From: Enterobacter sp. 10-1
GTDB taxonomy: Bacteria; Pseudomonadota; Gammaproteobacteria; Enterobacterales; Enterobacteriaceae
Length of the DNA: 64,000 bases
Assembly: GCA_002270295.1 (NCBI GenBank)
Contig: NISF01000001.1
Location: 372,001-436,000, forward strand
Direction: 5' to 3'
The notes under the pieces were generated by a model, which did not search any database, had not been told where the DNA came from, and saw only the letters and a program-made list of their open reading frames with translations. This document shows, one piece after another, positions 36,512-45,436 of the stretch; the first letter of the stretch is position 1; each line of letters starts with the position of its first letter. Made by a program: the position numbers and the translations under genes.

Positions 36512-37337
36512 GTTGCGGCTCCAGAACGTCGCGCAGGCCGTCGCCCAGCAGGTTAAACGCCAGGCTGGCGATCAGGATCGCCGCCCCGGGCGCGGCGGCG
36601 ATCCACCATTGGTCGAAAATCACCTGCATTCCATCGGCGATCATCGCCCCCCATTCCGCCATCGGCGGGCGGGCGCCGAGGCCAAGAAAGCCCAGCCCGG
36701 CGGCGGCGAGGATAATGCCCGCCAGATCCAGCGCCAGGCGCACGATGGCCGAAGGCAGGCACAGCGGGAGAATATGGCCCATCAGCAGCCGCCAGCCGCG
36801 AATGCCCATCATTTCCGCCGCCGCCAGGTAGTCGCTATGGCGCAGGCGCTGAATTTCGCTCCGCGCCTGGCGGGCGTAGGCCGGCCAGGTGGTGAGCGCC
36901 AGCGCCAGCGCGCCGTTGACCAGACCCGGGCCGAGCATGGCGACAAAGGCAAAGGCCAGAATCAGCCGCGGCATCGACATCACCACGTCGGTAAAGCGCA
37001 TCAGTCCGCGTTCCAGCCAGCCGCCGTAGTAGCCGGAGAGAATGCCCACCAGCAGGCCGGCTGGAAGGGTAATCAGGGTGACCAGCGCGACCAGCCCTAG
37101 CGCCGGCCGGGCGCCATAGATCAGGCGCGAAAGCAGGTCGCGGCCGTAGCTGTCGGTGCCGAGCCAGTGTTGGGCTCCCGGCCCCTGCAGGCGGGCGGCG
37201 GCATCCTGCCAGTTGGGGTCCAGCGGCGCCAGCCACGGCGCGAACAGCGCCACCAGCACCAGCAGCAGAATAATCACCAGCCCGCAGAAGGCGGCGGGGG
37301 AGCGGCGCAGGCGGCGTAAAAACAACCAGGTCGGCAT
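36504..37337 (-). CDS. Dpp/Nik-type ABC permease (DppC-like)
   Basis: 277 residues. N-terminal LRRSPAAFCGLVIILLLVLVALFAPWLAPLDP, GTDSYGRDLLSRLIYGARPAL, EAA loop HSDYLAAAEMMGIRGWRLLMGHILP. Its ATG abuts the previous gene's stop by one shared base (37337). Second channel subunit. Confidence 0.9.
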   Translation of the reverse strand: MPTWLFLRRLRRSPAAFCGLVIILLLVLVALFAPWLAPLDPNWQDAAARLQGPGAQHWLGTDSYGRDLLSRLIYGARPALGLVALVTLITLPAGLLVGILSGYYGGWLERGLMRFTDVVMSMPRLILAFAFVAMLGPGLVNGALALALTTWPAYARQARSEIQRLRHSDYLAAAEMMGIRGWRLLMGHILPLCLPSAIVRLALDLAGIILAAAGLGFLGLGARPPMAEWGAMIADGMQVIFDQWWIAAAPGAAILIASLAFNLLGDGLRDVLEPQHD

Positions 37338-38386
37338 CAGCGCACCCTCGGGTCGGTTAACCGTACCAGCAGGTCGGTGAGGTTATTAATCAGGACGAAG
37401 CTGGCGCCAATCAGCAGCGTGCCGCCCATGATCGCCGTGGTGTCGCCGGCAAACAGCGCGGTGGTCAGATAGCGCCCAATTCCCGGCCATGAGAAGACGG
37501 TTTCGGTGAGCACCGCGCCTTCAAGCATGGCGGTGTAGGCCAGAGCGATCACCGTCAGCAGGGTGCCGCGAATATTGGGCAGCACGTGGCGCAACAGGAT
37601 CGTCATTTCGCTGGCCCCTTTGGCGCGCGCCAGCAGGATGTACTCTTTGTTCATCTCGCTCAGGCATGCGGATCGCGTCAGGCGGGTGATGCTGGCCAGC
37701 GAGTAGTAGGCCAGCAGCAGCACCGGCAGCAGCAGGTGGCCGACGGCATTTTTAAACGCCTCTTTGTCACCCGACAGCCAGGTGTCAATCAGCGCAAATC
37801 CAGTGCGCGGCTCGACGCTGTACTGATAGATATCGTCCAGCCGCCCCGGGCCAGGCGTCCACTGCAGCCTGGCGTAGAACAGCGCCAGCATCAGCAGGCC
37901 GAGCCAAAAAATCGGCACCGAGTTGCCGAGCAGGGTAAAGGTGCGTACCGCCAGGTCCCACGGCGAGCCGACGTAGCGGGCGCAGAGCACGCCGGCAATG
38001 ACGCCAAGCAGGGCGCCAATAATCAGCGCCAGCGTCGCCAGTTCGAGCGTCGCCGGGAAGGTGGAGAGCAGGTCGTGAAGCACCGGCTGACCGGTGGCGC
38101 TGGCGGTGCCAAGATCGCCGTGCGCGAGCCGGGTGAGATAGTGCCAGAACTGTACCGGCAGCGGCCGGTCAAGGCCGAGCTGGTGGCGTACCTGATCGTA
38201 GGTGGACTGGCTGGCGTGGTCGCCGACGATTTGCAGAACCCGGTCAACCGGCGACAGCGCCGAGAGCGCGAAGGTCACCAGCAGCAGGCCGAGCAGAGTT
38301 AGCGCCAGGGTGAGCAGCCCCTGAAATAGCGCGAGCAGAGGGCGCTTTGCGCGCCGCTCCGCTCCGGTGGGTGAAACAGCAGACAT
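37337..38386 (-). CDS. Dpp/Nik-type ABC permease (DppB-like)
   Basis: 349 residues, longer than usual because of a basic N-terminal tail before the first helix. LLLVTFALSALSPVD, LGLDRPLPVQFWHYLTRLAHGDLG, EAA loop NKEYILLARAKGASEMTILLRHVLPN, VFSWPGIGRYL. First channel subunit, 92 nt after the binding-protein stop, with a strong hairpin between. Confidence 0.9.
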   Translation of the reverse strand: MSAVSPTGAERRAKRPLLALFQGLLTLALTLLGLLLVTFALSALSPVDRVLQIVGDHASQSTYDQVRHQLGLDRPLPVQFWHYLTRLAHGDLGTASATGQPVLHDLLSTFPATLELATLALIIGALLGVIAGVLCARYVGSPWDLAVRTFTLLGNSVPIFWLGLLMLALFYARLQWTPGPGRLDDIYQYSVEPRTGFALIDTWLSGDKEAFKNAVGHLLLPVLLLAYYSLASITRLTRSACLSEMNKEYILLARAKGASEMTILLRHVLPNIRGTLLTVIALAYTAMLEGAVLTETVFSWPGIGRYLTTALFAGDTTAIMGGTLLIGASFVLINNLTDLLVRLTDPRVR

Positions 38387-38434
38387 GGTTATTCCGTAGG
38401 TAAAGAGTGCAGTGTAACCGTTGCGGGTAAAATC

Positions 38435-38464
38435 CCCGGACCGCGGCGTAACGCCGGTTCCGGG
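38435..38464 (-). terminator. Intra-operon hairpin after the binding-protein gene
   Basis: CCCGGA..CGGCGT pairs with ACGCCG..TCCGGG. It lies between the binding-protein stop and the permease genes, a position where such hairpins keep binding-protein mRNA more abundant than the rest. No T-run. Confidence 0.5.
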
Positions 38465-38478
38465 TGACTAAAATATCG

Positions 38479-40047
38479 CTATTTGCTTACCCGATCGTAC
38501 CAGACCATATCGGCGTTCAGGCCCTGCTGGTAACCCTTCACGTTGTCGCGGACCACAATCTGCGTTTTTCCCTGATCGACAAACACGTACGGCGAGCTGC
38601 GCTGCAGCTCTTCCTGCATCTGTTTATACAGTCCGAGGCGTTTGGCGGCATCCGGCTCGGCAACTGCCGCGAGGGTGGCTTTATTCAGCTCCGGGATTTG
38701 CCAGCCGTTAAGACCGGCCACGGTGCTCGACTTCCCGTCGTTGTAAGCAAAGGCGCTGGCGTTGGAGTGGGCGTCGAAGTAGTCGGGGATCCACAGGCGA
38801 ATCGCCGCCTGATGCTGCTTCGCCCGCACGCGGGCGTACACCTGGCTACCGGCCGCCGGCAGCAGATCGATCTTCACGCCGCCCTGGGCGAAGCTGGCCT
38901 GCATGGACTGGGCGATAGTGATAAACGGCGGTTTGTTTTCGACATCGAGGGTGAAGTGGGCGTCTTTAATTCCGGCTTTGGCGAGGATCGCTTTGGCTTT
39001 CGCCGGGTCGAATTTAAACGGATTGTTGTCCAGCGCCCCCGGCAGACCGACCGGCAGGAAGCTCTGATGGACAAAATACTGGCCTTTGAGCAGGTCCTTC
39101 GTGATGCCGTCGTAATCCACCAGCCAGCGCGCGGCCTCCCACAGCGCCGGGTTTTTCAGCAGCGGGTTGGCGGCGTTGCCGGTGTTAAACGCCAGATAGT
39201 TTTGTTCCGCCGACGGGATGCTCAGCACCTTCACGCCGGGCTTGCCCTGCAGGGCGGCAATCTGATCGGCGCCCAGATCGCGCGCCACGTCGGCGTCACC
39301 CTGCTGGATCAGCAGGCGGCGGGAGGCCGGATCGGGCACGTTTTTGATGATGATGCTTTTCAGCTTCGGCGCGCCGGTGGGCGAGCTGTCGTTGGCCTCC
39401 AGCACGATGGCCTGATGCGGTTGGTAAACGCGCATTTTAAAGGCCCCGCTGCCCGCCGAGTGCATCTTCAGCCAGCCGTTGCCGAAATCGTTATCTTTGG
39501 CATTCGGCGCCACCAGCTTTTCATCGACGATAGAGGCGATAGGCGTGGAGAGAATATTCAGCGCCACCGCCGGGCTCACCTCGGCGGTCCAGTGCAGCGC
39601 CAGCGTGTGGTCATCCACCTTCTTCAGCTGGTCGGCAATGTTGTCCGCCTGCCAGCCGAGGACGTTGAGGATAAAGGCCGGTGATTTATTCAGGGTCACC
39701 GCGCGGGTGTAGGAGAAAATAACATCTTCCGGGCGTACCGGGTTGCCGGAGGCGAACTTCGCCTCGGGCTTGAGCTTAATGGTCAGCGTTTTCGCCGCCG
39801 GGTCCGCCTGCCAGCTCTCTGCCAGAATAGGGGTGATTTTTTCAGGGTTGTCGCGGTCCGGCTGCACCAGACGCTGGTAGAGGCTCGGTACCGTCTGGAT
39901 GCTGGAAAGTTCGTTGGCTTCCGCCGGGTCGAGGCTGACGATGTCGTCGAGGCCTTGGGCAACGACCAGGGTAGTTGGCGGCGTGGCGGCATGGACGGCG
40001 GCGGATAGCGCGGTCAGCACCAGTAATGACAGCAGTTTTTTAGTCAT
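38479..40047 (-). CDS. Dpp/Nik-type ABC substrate-binding protein
   Basis: 522 residues. Signal peptide (LLSLLVLTALSAAVHAA), then an SBP_bac_5 fold: LVVAQGLDDIVSLDPAEANELSS, ILAESWQADPAAKTLTIKLKPEAKFASGNPVRPEDV, LPAAGSQVYARVRAKQHQAAIRLW. First gene of the second peptide-type importer. ATG 40047 with AGGGA 7 nt upstream was preferred over TTG 40053. Ligand unknown: peptide, nickel chelate or other amine. Confidence 0.88.
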   Translation of the reverse strand: MTKKLLSLLVLTALSAAVHAATPPTTLVVAQGLDDIVSLDPAEANELSSIQTVPSLYQRLVQPDRDNPEKITPILAESWQADPAAKTLTIKLKPEAKFASGNPVRPEDVIFSYTRAVTLNKSPAFILNVLGWQADNIADQLKKVDDHTLALHWTAEVSPAVALNILSTPIASIVDEKLVAPNAKDNDFGNGWLKMHSAGSGAFKMRVYQPHQAIVLEANDSSPTGAPKLKSIIIKNVPDPASRRLLIQQGDADVARDLGADQIAALQGKPGVKVLSIPSAEQNYLAFNTGNAANPLLKNPALWEAARWLVDYDGITKDLLKGQYFVHQSFLPVGLPGALDNNPFKFDPAKAKAILAKAGIKDAHFTLDVENKPPFITIAQSMQASFAQGGVKIDLLPAAGSQVYARVRAKQHQAAIRLWIPDYFDAHSNASAFAYNDGKSSTVAGLNGWQIPELNKATLAAVAEPDAAKRLGLYKQMQEELQRSSPYVFVDQGKTQIVVRDNVKGYQQGLNADMVWYDRVSK

Positions 40048-40138
40048 GAGCAATCCCTGAAAAATGATGTTTTGATTATTTATGTGTCGCTAAATTAGGC
40101 CCCTTCATGAAAGGCGTAAAGTCAAAATGCGGATAAGC

Positions 40139-40157
40139 TTATGCTTAAAAAGCATAA
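40139..40157. promoter_or_regulatory. Perfect palindrome upstream of the second importer
   Basis: TTATGCTT-AAA-AAGCATAA (8-3-8) overlaps the palindrome ATAAGCTTAT (40133-40142). It lies in the 210-bp gap between the importer and the divergent acetyltransferase. No regulator gene is adjacent. Confidence 0.55.
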
Positions 40158-40257
40158 TCAATATCATCGGGCTATGAGTGAAAAATAACGCGGTCGTCTT
40201 TCTGCGCGTTGCGCTTCTTGATATAACGATTTGATCACAATTTAACGGAACTTAAAG

Positions 40258-40917
40258 ATGCCGGAAATCAATCAGTATGGCCAGCAGGTGAACGATGTGG
40301 TCGTTGGCTGGCAGGGCGCCAGCGTGCTAAAGCGAAGCGCGTTAACGGGACGCTATTGCCGGCTTGAACCGCTGGATACCCGGCGACACGCCGCCGATCT
40401 GTTTGCCGCCTACGCGCTGGGCGACGGCAGCGACTGGACCTGGCTTGCCAGCACGCGTCCCGAAACCGTGGAGGCCACGGCGCACTGGGTGGCAGGTAAA
40501 GTTGGCGACGACGCGCTGGTCCCCTTTGCGGTTATCGATCTTGGCTCCGGTCAGGCGGTGGGGCTGGTGAGCTTTATGGCGATTGAACAGGCTATGGGCT
40601 CGGTCGAAATCGGCCACGTCACCTGGTCGCGAAAGATGAAAAATACCCCGCTGGGAACCGAGGCGGTTTGGCTGCTGCTGAAGTACGCGTTCGCAGCCGG
40701 CTACCGGCGCCTGGAGTGGAAGTGCGACTCGATGAATATCGCCTCCCGGCGGGCCGCCGAGCGGCTGGGCTTTACCTGGGAGGGGCGCCTGCGCCAGAAG
40801 ATGGTGCGCAAGGCGCGCAGCCGCGACAGCGACATGCTGTCGATTATCGATGGCGAATGGCCGCAGCGCGACGCCGAACTGCGGGCGTGGCTGGCGGCGG
40901 ACAATTTTGATGCCTAG
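40258..40917 (+). CDS. GNAT-family N-acetyltransferase (RimJ/RimL-like)
   Basis: 219 residues. RimJ/L-type acetyltransferase: RYCRLEPLDTRRHAADLFAAY, FAVIDLGSGQAVGLVSFMAIEQAMGSVEIGHVTW, GTEAVWLLLKYAFAAGYRRLEWKCDSMNIASRRAAERLGFTWEG. It acetylates an amine or protein N-terminus; the acceptor is unknown. It is divergent from the second importer. A GGAGGGGG-stem follows. Confidence 0.85.
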   Translation: MPEINQYGQQVNDVVVGWQGASVLKRSALTGRYCRLEPLDTRRHAADLFAAYALGDGSDWTWLASTRPETVEATAHWVAGKVGDDALVPFAVIDLGSGQAVGLVSFMAIEQAMGSVEIGHVTWSRKMKNTPLGTEAVWLLLKYAFAAGYRRLEWKCDSMNIASRRAAERLGFTWEGRLRQKMVRKARSRDSDMLSIIDGEWPQRDAELRAWLAADNFDA

Positions 40918-40960
40918 GGGCGGCAGATAAAGCGGCTGGATGAGTTCCGGGAAGCCATTT

Positions 40961-40985
40961 CCCCCTCCTGAATAACCGGAGGGGG
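40961..40985. terminator. Hairpin between acetyltransferase and SDR operon
   Basis: CCCCCTCC / GGAGGGGG with a 9-nt loop lies between convergent genes. Weak T-run (ATTT) on one side. Confidence 0.5.
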
Positions 40986-41039
40986 AGGCGCATAGCGGGC
41001 GGCGCCAAAGGGCTGACGCGGTCGAAGAGGCGGCGCGGT

Positions 41040-41825
41040 TTACCAGCAGATAAATCCGCCATCGACCACCAGGTCGACGCCGGTGCAGAATGACGCGGCG
41101 TCGCTGGCGAGGAACAGCGCCGGGCCCGCCATCTCCTCGACTCTCGCCATCCGCTGAACCGGCGTCTGGCTTTCGAATTCGCGGGTCTGATGGACCATTT
41201 CCGGACGGGTGTTCATCGGGGTGGCGGTATAGCCGGGGCTGATGGAGTTCACGCGGATCCCTTTACCGACCCACTCCATCGCCAGGCTTTTGGACAGATG
41301 GATGACGCCCGCTTTAGAGCTGTTGTAATGCGCCTGCTCAAGGCCGCGGTTAACGATAATGCCGGACATGGAGGCGATATTAATGATCGAGCCGCCGCCG
41401 GATTCCAGCATCAGCTCCGCCTCGGCTTTACAGGAGTTCCACACCCCGGTGAGGTTGATATCAATCACGCGCTGCCACTGCTCGGTTTCCATCTCCAGGG
41501 CCGGGTTGGCGTTGGCGATACCGGCGGCGTTAACGGCGATATCCAGGCGTCCGAAGCGGCTTTTCGCCAGCGCTACGGCCGCGCGGAGATCGCTGAGCTG
41601 GCGTACGTCCCCGGTGTACAGGCAGGCCTGCCCGCCGATGGCTTCGATATGATTCACGGTATCGGTGAGCCCGCCGTCTTCCCGCAGATCGAAGCACACG
41701 ACCCGCGCACCCGCGCTGGCAAGTCCGTAAGCAATGGTCTGGCCGATCCCGCTGCCCGCGCCGGTTACGAAGGCGACGCGTCCCTGCAGATTAAACAGCT
41801 GTTGAGCAAAATCTTTTGCGATCAT
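41040..41825 (-). CDS. SDR-family polyol/sugar dehydrogenase
   Basis: 261 residues. TGAGSGIG, NAAG, Ser in NIASMSG, Y-N-S-S-K, SPGYTATPMN, and a C-terminus DGGFICW like that of arabinitol/xylulose-type SDRs. It probably oxidises a polyol or sugar with NAD(P). ATG 41825 was chosen since SDR homology starts there; the frame runs further up. Last gene of the kinase-led minus-strand operon. Confidence 0.86.
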   Translation of the reverse strand: MIAKDFAQQLFNLQGRVAFVTGAGSGIGQTIAYGLASAGARVVCFDLREDGGLTDTVNHIEAIGGQACLYTGDVRQLSDLRAAVALAKSRFGRLDIAVNAAGIANANPALEMETEQWQRVIDINLTGVWNSCKAEAELMLESGGGSIINIASMSGIIVNRGLEQAHYNSSKAGVIHLSKSLAMEWVGKGIRVNSISPGYTATPMNTRPEMVHQTREFESQTPVQRMARVEEMAGPALFLASDAASFCTGVDLVVDGGFICW

Positions 41826-41941
41826 AGTTATCACTCTTTTAATGAATGTCCCGTAGCCCGGAGCGGCGCAACGCGCGGCCTCGGGGCTATCTGTTATGAA
41901 CCATCGCTGAACGGCGCTGCCCGACAATCCCCTGAGGGGCA

Positions 41942-42739
41942 TCAGGACATAATCAGGCCGCCGTCGATGTTAATCGTTTGTCCGGTGAGGTATCGCGCGT
42001 CGTCGGAGGCGAGAAACGCCACCAGCCCGGCGACATCCTCCGGTTTCCCCGCGCGCTTCATCGGAATACCCTCAACCCACTCGGCCATCAGCTCGCCTTT
42101 GGCGTAGCGTTTCCGATCGCTGCTGAGGACCTCCCCCCACACGCGGTCGTTGTAGTCCCACATTTCGCTCTCGATGATCCCGGGGCAGAAGGCGTTAACG
42201 GTGATATTCCACGGCGCCAGTTCATGGGCCAGGCTTTGGGTGATCCCGATAACGCCCATCTTGCTGGCGGCGTAGTGCGGGGTATAGATAAAGCCCTGGC
42301 GGCCCTGACCCGAAGAGGTATTAATCAGGCTGCCGTGGTTTTGCTTGATCATGTATTTAGCCGCTTCGCGGCAGCACAGCCAGACGCCGGTGGTATTTAC
42401 CGCCAGCACCTTCTCAAAATCAGCCTTTGGCATACGGTCGAAGTAGTCGATAGTGATCACCCCGGCATTTTGAATGGAGACGTCAATGGTGCCGAAACGC
42501 GCGGCGGCCTGTTCATAAAGAGACTGAACCTGGGCTTCGTTGGTCACATCGACCTCCAGTGACAAAATGTCCGCCTGGTAGCGCTGACGCAGGGTTTCCG
42601 CGGTTTCATGAACGCGGTCGGCGTTAGAGACCATCACCAGCCTGGCGCCATCGCGCGCAAAGCGCTCGGCGATCCCCGCGCCAATGCCGCGACAGGCTCC
42701 GGTAATAACAATCGTTTTGTTGTGAAAATTTCTGTTCAT
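41942..42739 (-). CDS. SDR-family polyol dehydrogenase
   Basis: 265 residues. TGACRGIG, QNAG (in place of NNAG), NTSSGQG, Y-A-A-S-K, then CPGIIESEMWDYNDRVWGE and TGQTINIDGGLIMS. The MWDY/D segment resembles sorbitol-type polyol dehydrogenases. An AAAGGGAAAA site precedes the ATG. Two unlike SDRs in one operon suggest two successive or alternative oxidations of the imported polyol. Confidence 0.86.
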   Translation of the reverse strand: MNRNFHNKTIVITGACRGIGAGIAERFARDGARLVMVSNADRVHETAETLRQRYQADILSLEVDVTNEAQVQSLYEQAAARFGTIDVSIQNAGVITIDYFDRMPKADFEKVLAVNTTGVWLCCREAAKYMIKQNHGSLINTSSGQGRQGFIYTPHYAASKMGVIGITQSLAHELAPWNITVNAFCPGIIESEMWDYNDRVWGEVLSSDRKRYAKGELMAEWVEGIPMKRAGKPEDVAGLVAFLASDDARYLTGQTINIDGGLIMS

Positions 42740-42759
42740 ATTATTTTCCCTTTAGCGAG

Positions 42760-42780
42760 GCCGGGCGGTGTACGCCCGGC
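42760..42780 (-). terminator. Intra-operon hairpin between permease and SDR genes
   Basis: GCCGGGCG / CGCCCGGC, 8-bp perfect stem with a 5-nt loop, no T-run. It probably stabilises upstream mRNA or partially attenuates the SDR genes. Confidence 0.45.
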
Positions 42781-42805
42781 GCAATGATCGTTGTCTGTCG
42801 GCGTA

Positions 42806-43873
42806 TTAGCTGGAGGCGGCGCCGCCAGGCAGCGCGGTGGTCTGCTTTTCTTCATGACGACGCATCAGGATGACTTTGTTCTGTAGTTTTTGCTGGAACT
42901 GGTCAACGACGACGGCGGTTACAATCACCACGCCTTTAATGACCATCTGCCAGAAATCGCTGACGCCCATCATGACCATGCCGTCGGCGAGGAACACGAT
43001 AACGAAGGCGCCAATAATGGAGCCTGTGACCCGGCCTCGGCCGCCTGCCAGCGCCGTGCCGCCAAGCACGGTGGCGCCGATGGCGTCCATTTCAAACATA
43101 TTGCCGGTCATCGGGTGGGCGGTTTGCAGCTGAGAAGCAACGATCAGCCCAACGAACGCCGCGCAGAGGCCGGAGAAGGCGTAGACGAAGATCTTCGCTT
43201 TCACGATGGGCACCCCGGCGAGGCGGGCAGCGGACTCGTTGCCGCCGATCGCGTAGATGTAGCGACCGAGCGGCGTTTTTGTCGTCAGCCAGTAGCCGAG
43301 CACAAGGAAGGCGATCATCAGCCAGATGGGCAGATAAATGCCGAGCACGGTGCCGGAACCGAGGATCGAGAAACCGGTATTTCCCAGCGCTTCCATGCCG
43401 TTGAGGTTAGGGTAGGTGCTGCCGTCATTAAACAGCAGCGCAGAACCCCTGGCGACGTACATCATCCCGAGCGTGCAGATAAAGGGAGCGACGCCAAAGC
43501 GGGTGATCACGGCGCCGTTAATAAAGCCGACCAGGATGCCAAAAATGGCCACGCAGAGGATCACTTCAGGCACGTTGAAGAAGATCACGCTGCCGTTCCA
43601 TAGCGGCAGCCCGTTGGTCAGCAGCGCGCCGGCGACCATGCCGCAGATCCCGGCGACGGCCCCGACCGAGAGGTCGATACCGCCGGTAAGGATCACCAGC
43701 GTCATCCCAATGGCCAGCAGGCCGGTAATCGCCACGTGCTGGGTCATAATCAGCAGGTTAGAGGTGGTCAGGAAATTCGGTACCATCACGCTGAAGAATG
43801 CAATTACCAGCAGCAGAGCGATAAACGTTCTGGCCTTCAGCAGGTACATATAAATCATATATTTCTGGTTCAT
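42806..43873 (-). CDS. Sugar ABC permease, RbsC-like
   Basis: 355 residues with about ten hydrophobic segments. TLVILTGGIDLSVGAVAGICGM and GRYIYAIGGNESAARLAGVPIVKAKIFVY are RbsC/AraH-family signatures, and GATVLGGTALAGGRGRVTGSIIGA follows. Channel subunit of the importer with the RbsA-like ATPase. Confidence 0.92.
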   Translation of the reverse strand: MNQKYMIYMYLLKARTFIALLLVIAFFSVMVPNFLTTSNLLIMTQHVAITGLLAIGMTLVILTGGIDLSVGAVAGICGMVAGALLTNGLPLWNGSVIFFNVPEVILCVAIFGILVGFINGAVITRFGVAPFICTLGMMYVARGSALLFNDGSTYPNLNGMEALGNTGFSILGSGTVLGIYLPIWLMIAFLVLGYWLTTKTPLGRYIYAIGGNESAARLAGVPIVKAKIFVYAFSGLCAAFVGLIVASQLQTAHPMTGNMFEMDAIGATVLGGTALAGGRGRVTGSIIGAFVIVFLADGMVMMGVSDFWQMVIKGVVIVTAVVVDQFQQKLQNKVILMRRHEEKQTTALPGGAASS

Positions 43874-43890
43874 GATGGATTCCAGCCTGA

Positions 43891-45435
43891 TTAATCTTGG
43901 GGTGTTGAAGCCGCGATGAGCTTTTCGCGGGTAACCGCATGGCGCGGTAAATCGGCGGTAATACGGCCATCGGCCATCACCAGAATGCGGTCCGCCAGGG
44001 CCATCACTTCATCCAGTTCCGAGGAGGAGAACATGACGGCCAGCCCCTGATGCGCCATTTTGCCGATCAGGTGATAGACGTCCGTTTTGGCACCGACGTC
44101 AATCCCGCGGGTGGGTTCATCGAGAAACACCACCTGTGGCTGCGTCATAAGCGCTTTACCCAGCACGACTTTCTGCTGGTTGCCGCCGCTCAGGGAGGTA
44201 ATGGGCAGCTCGGGGTCGCTGACCTTGATGGCGAGCTGGCGGATCATCTCCTTCACGCTGGCGCTCTCTTTCTGCGGATTCAGCCACTTCCACGCCCGGC
44301 GAAAGCCCTGCAGGCTAAAGTCAGAGAGCGTCATGTTGGATTGAATGGACATCATCTGCACCACGCCTTCGCCCTGGCGGTCTTCTGGTACCAGCGCCAG
44401 ACCCTTTTTTAAGCGGGTTTGAAAGTGGGCTTTGCCGATATTCTCCCCGTTGAGATGGATGCTGCCGGTCTGGCAGGTCATCAATCCGATCAGGCCCTTA
44501 AACAGCTCGGTGCGCCCGGCGCCCAGCAGGCCATAGATGCCGATGACCTCGCCTTTATTCAGCGTGAAGGTCACGTCATTAAGCTTGTAGCCGCCGCTGT
44601 GATGCAGCGCGGTCAGGCCCTCGACGGCAAGAACCGCCTCGCCCTGCGGGGCCGGCTGATAGTCGAAGTGCTTTTTCTTATCCCCGACCATCTGCTCAAT
44701 GATCCAGGGAATGCTGGCATCGCTGACGGTGCGTTCGCTGATAAAGCGGCCATCGCGGAAAATAGTGATGTGGTCGCCAATCTCCATCAGCTCTTCCAGG
44801 CGATGGGAGATATAAATAATGGTGACGCCGCGTCGTTTTAGCTGCTCAATGACGTTAAACAGGACCTTAACTTCCGACTGGCTGAGCGCTGAAGTGGGCT
44901 CATCCATGATCAGGACCCGGGTGTCCTTTGAGAGCGCGCGCGCGATTTCCACCAGCTGCTGATGGCCGATCCCCAGCTCTCCCAGCGGGGTGTAGGGATC
45001 GACATCAAGCTCCAGTCTTTCCAGCAGCGATTTCGCCAGTTCATACTGATATTTTTCGTTAATCCGGCCTTTCTGGAAAAATTCGTTCGCCATGAAAATA
45101 TTATCCATGACGTTCATATTGGGGAATAAATTGAGCTCCTGGAAAATAATGCTAATGCCCTGACTTTCCGCCTGATGAGTGGAGCTTAATGACACTTCGG
45201 CACCGTCGAGAATAATCTGTCCGGAGGAGGGCGTTTCGACACCGGCAAGCATTTTCATCATGGTGGATTTACCCGCACCATTTTCTCCGATCAGAACGTT
45301 TACTTTATTTCGATATACCCGGTAATTGACATTATCTAAGGCGATAACGCCCGGATAAACCCGCGACAGCTCGCGCGTTTCGATAATAACTTCAGATTCG
45401 ACTGGTTGGGGAGCGACGATAGGTTGCGACGGCAT
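43891..45435 (-). CDS. Sugar ABC ATPase, RbsA-like (two domains)
   Basis: 514 residues with two ATPase domains. The first has Walker A GENGAGKSTMMK, LGIGHQQLVEIARAL, LIMDEPTSAL. The second is degenerate, GLLGAGRTELFKG, with LSGGNQQKVVLGKAL and DEPTRGIDVGAK: the RbsA/MglA pattern. It starts 1 nt after the DUF2291 stop. Confidence 0.92.
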   Translation of the reverse strand: MPSQPIVAPQPVESEVIIETRELSRVYPGVIALDNVNYRVYRNKVNVLIGENGAGKSTMMKMLAGVETPSSGQIILDGAEVSLSSTHQAESQGISIIFQELNLFPNMNVMDNIFMANEFFQKGRINEKYQYELAKSLLERLELDVDPYTPLGELGIGHQQLVEIARALSKDTRVLIMDEPTSALSQSEVKVLFNVIEQLKRRGVTIIYISHRLEELMEIGDHITIFRDGRFISERTVSDASIPWIIEQMVGDKKKHFDYQPAPQGEAVLAVEGLTALHHSGGYKLNDVTFTLNKGEVIGIYGLLGAGRTELFKGLIGLMTCQTGSIHLNGENIGKAHFQTRLKKGLALVPEDRQGEGVVQMMSIQSNMTLSDFSLQGFRRAWKWLNPQKESASVKEMIRQLAIKVSDPELPITSLSGGNQQKVVLGKALMTQPQVVFLDEPTRGIDVGAKTDVYHLIGKMAHQGLAVMFSSSELDEVMALADRILVMADGRITADLPRHAVTREKLIAASTPQD

Positions 45436-45436
45436 C

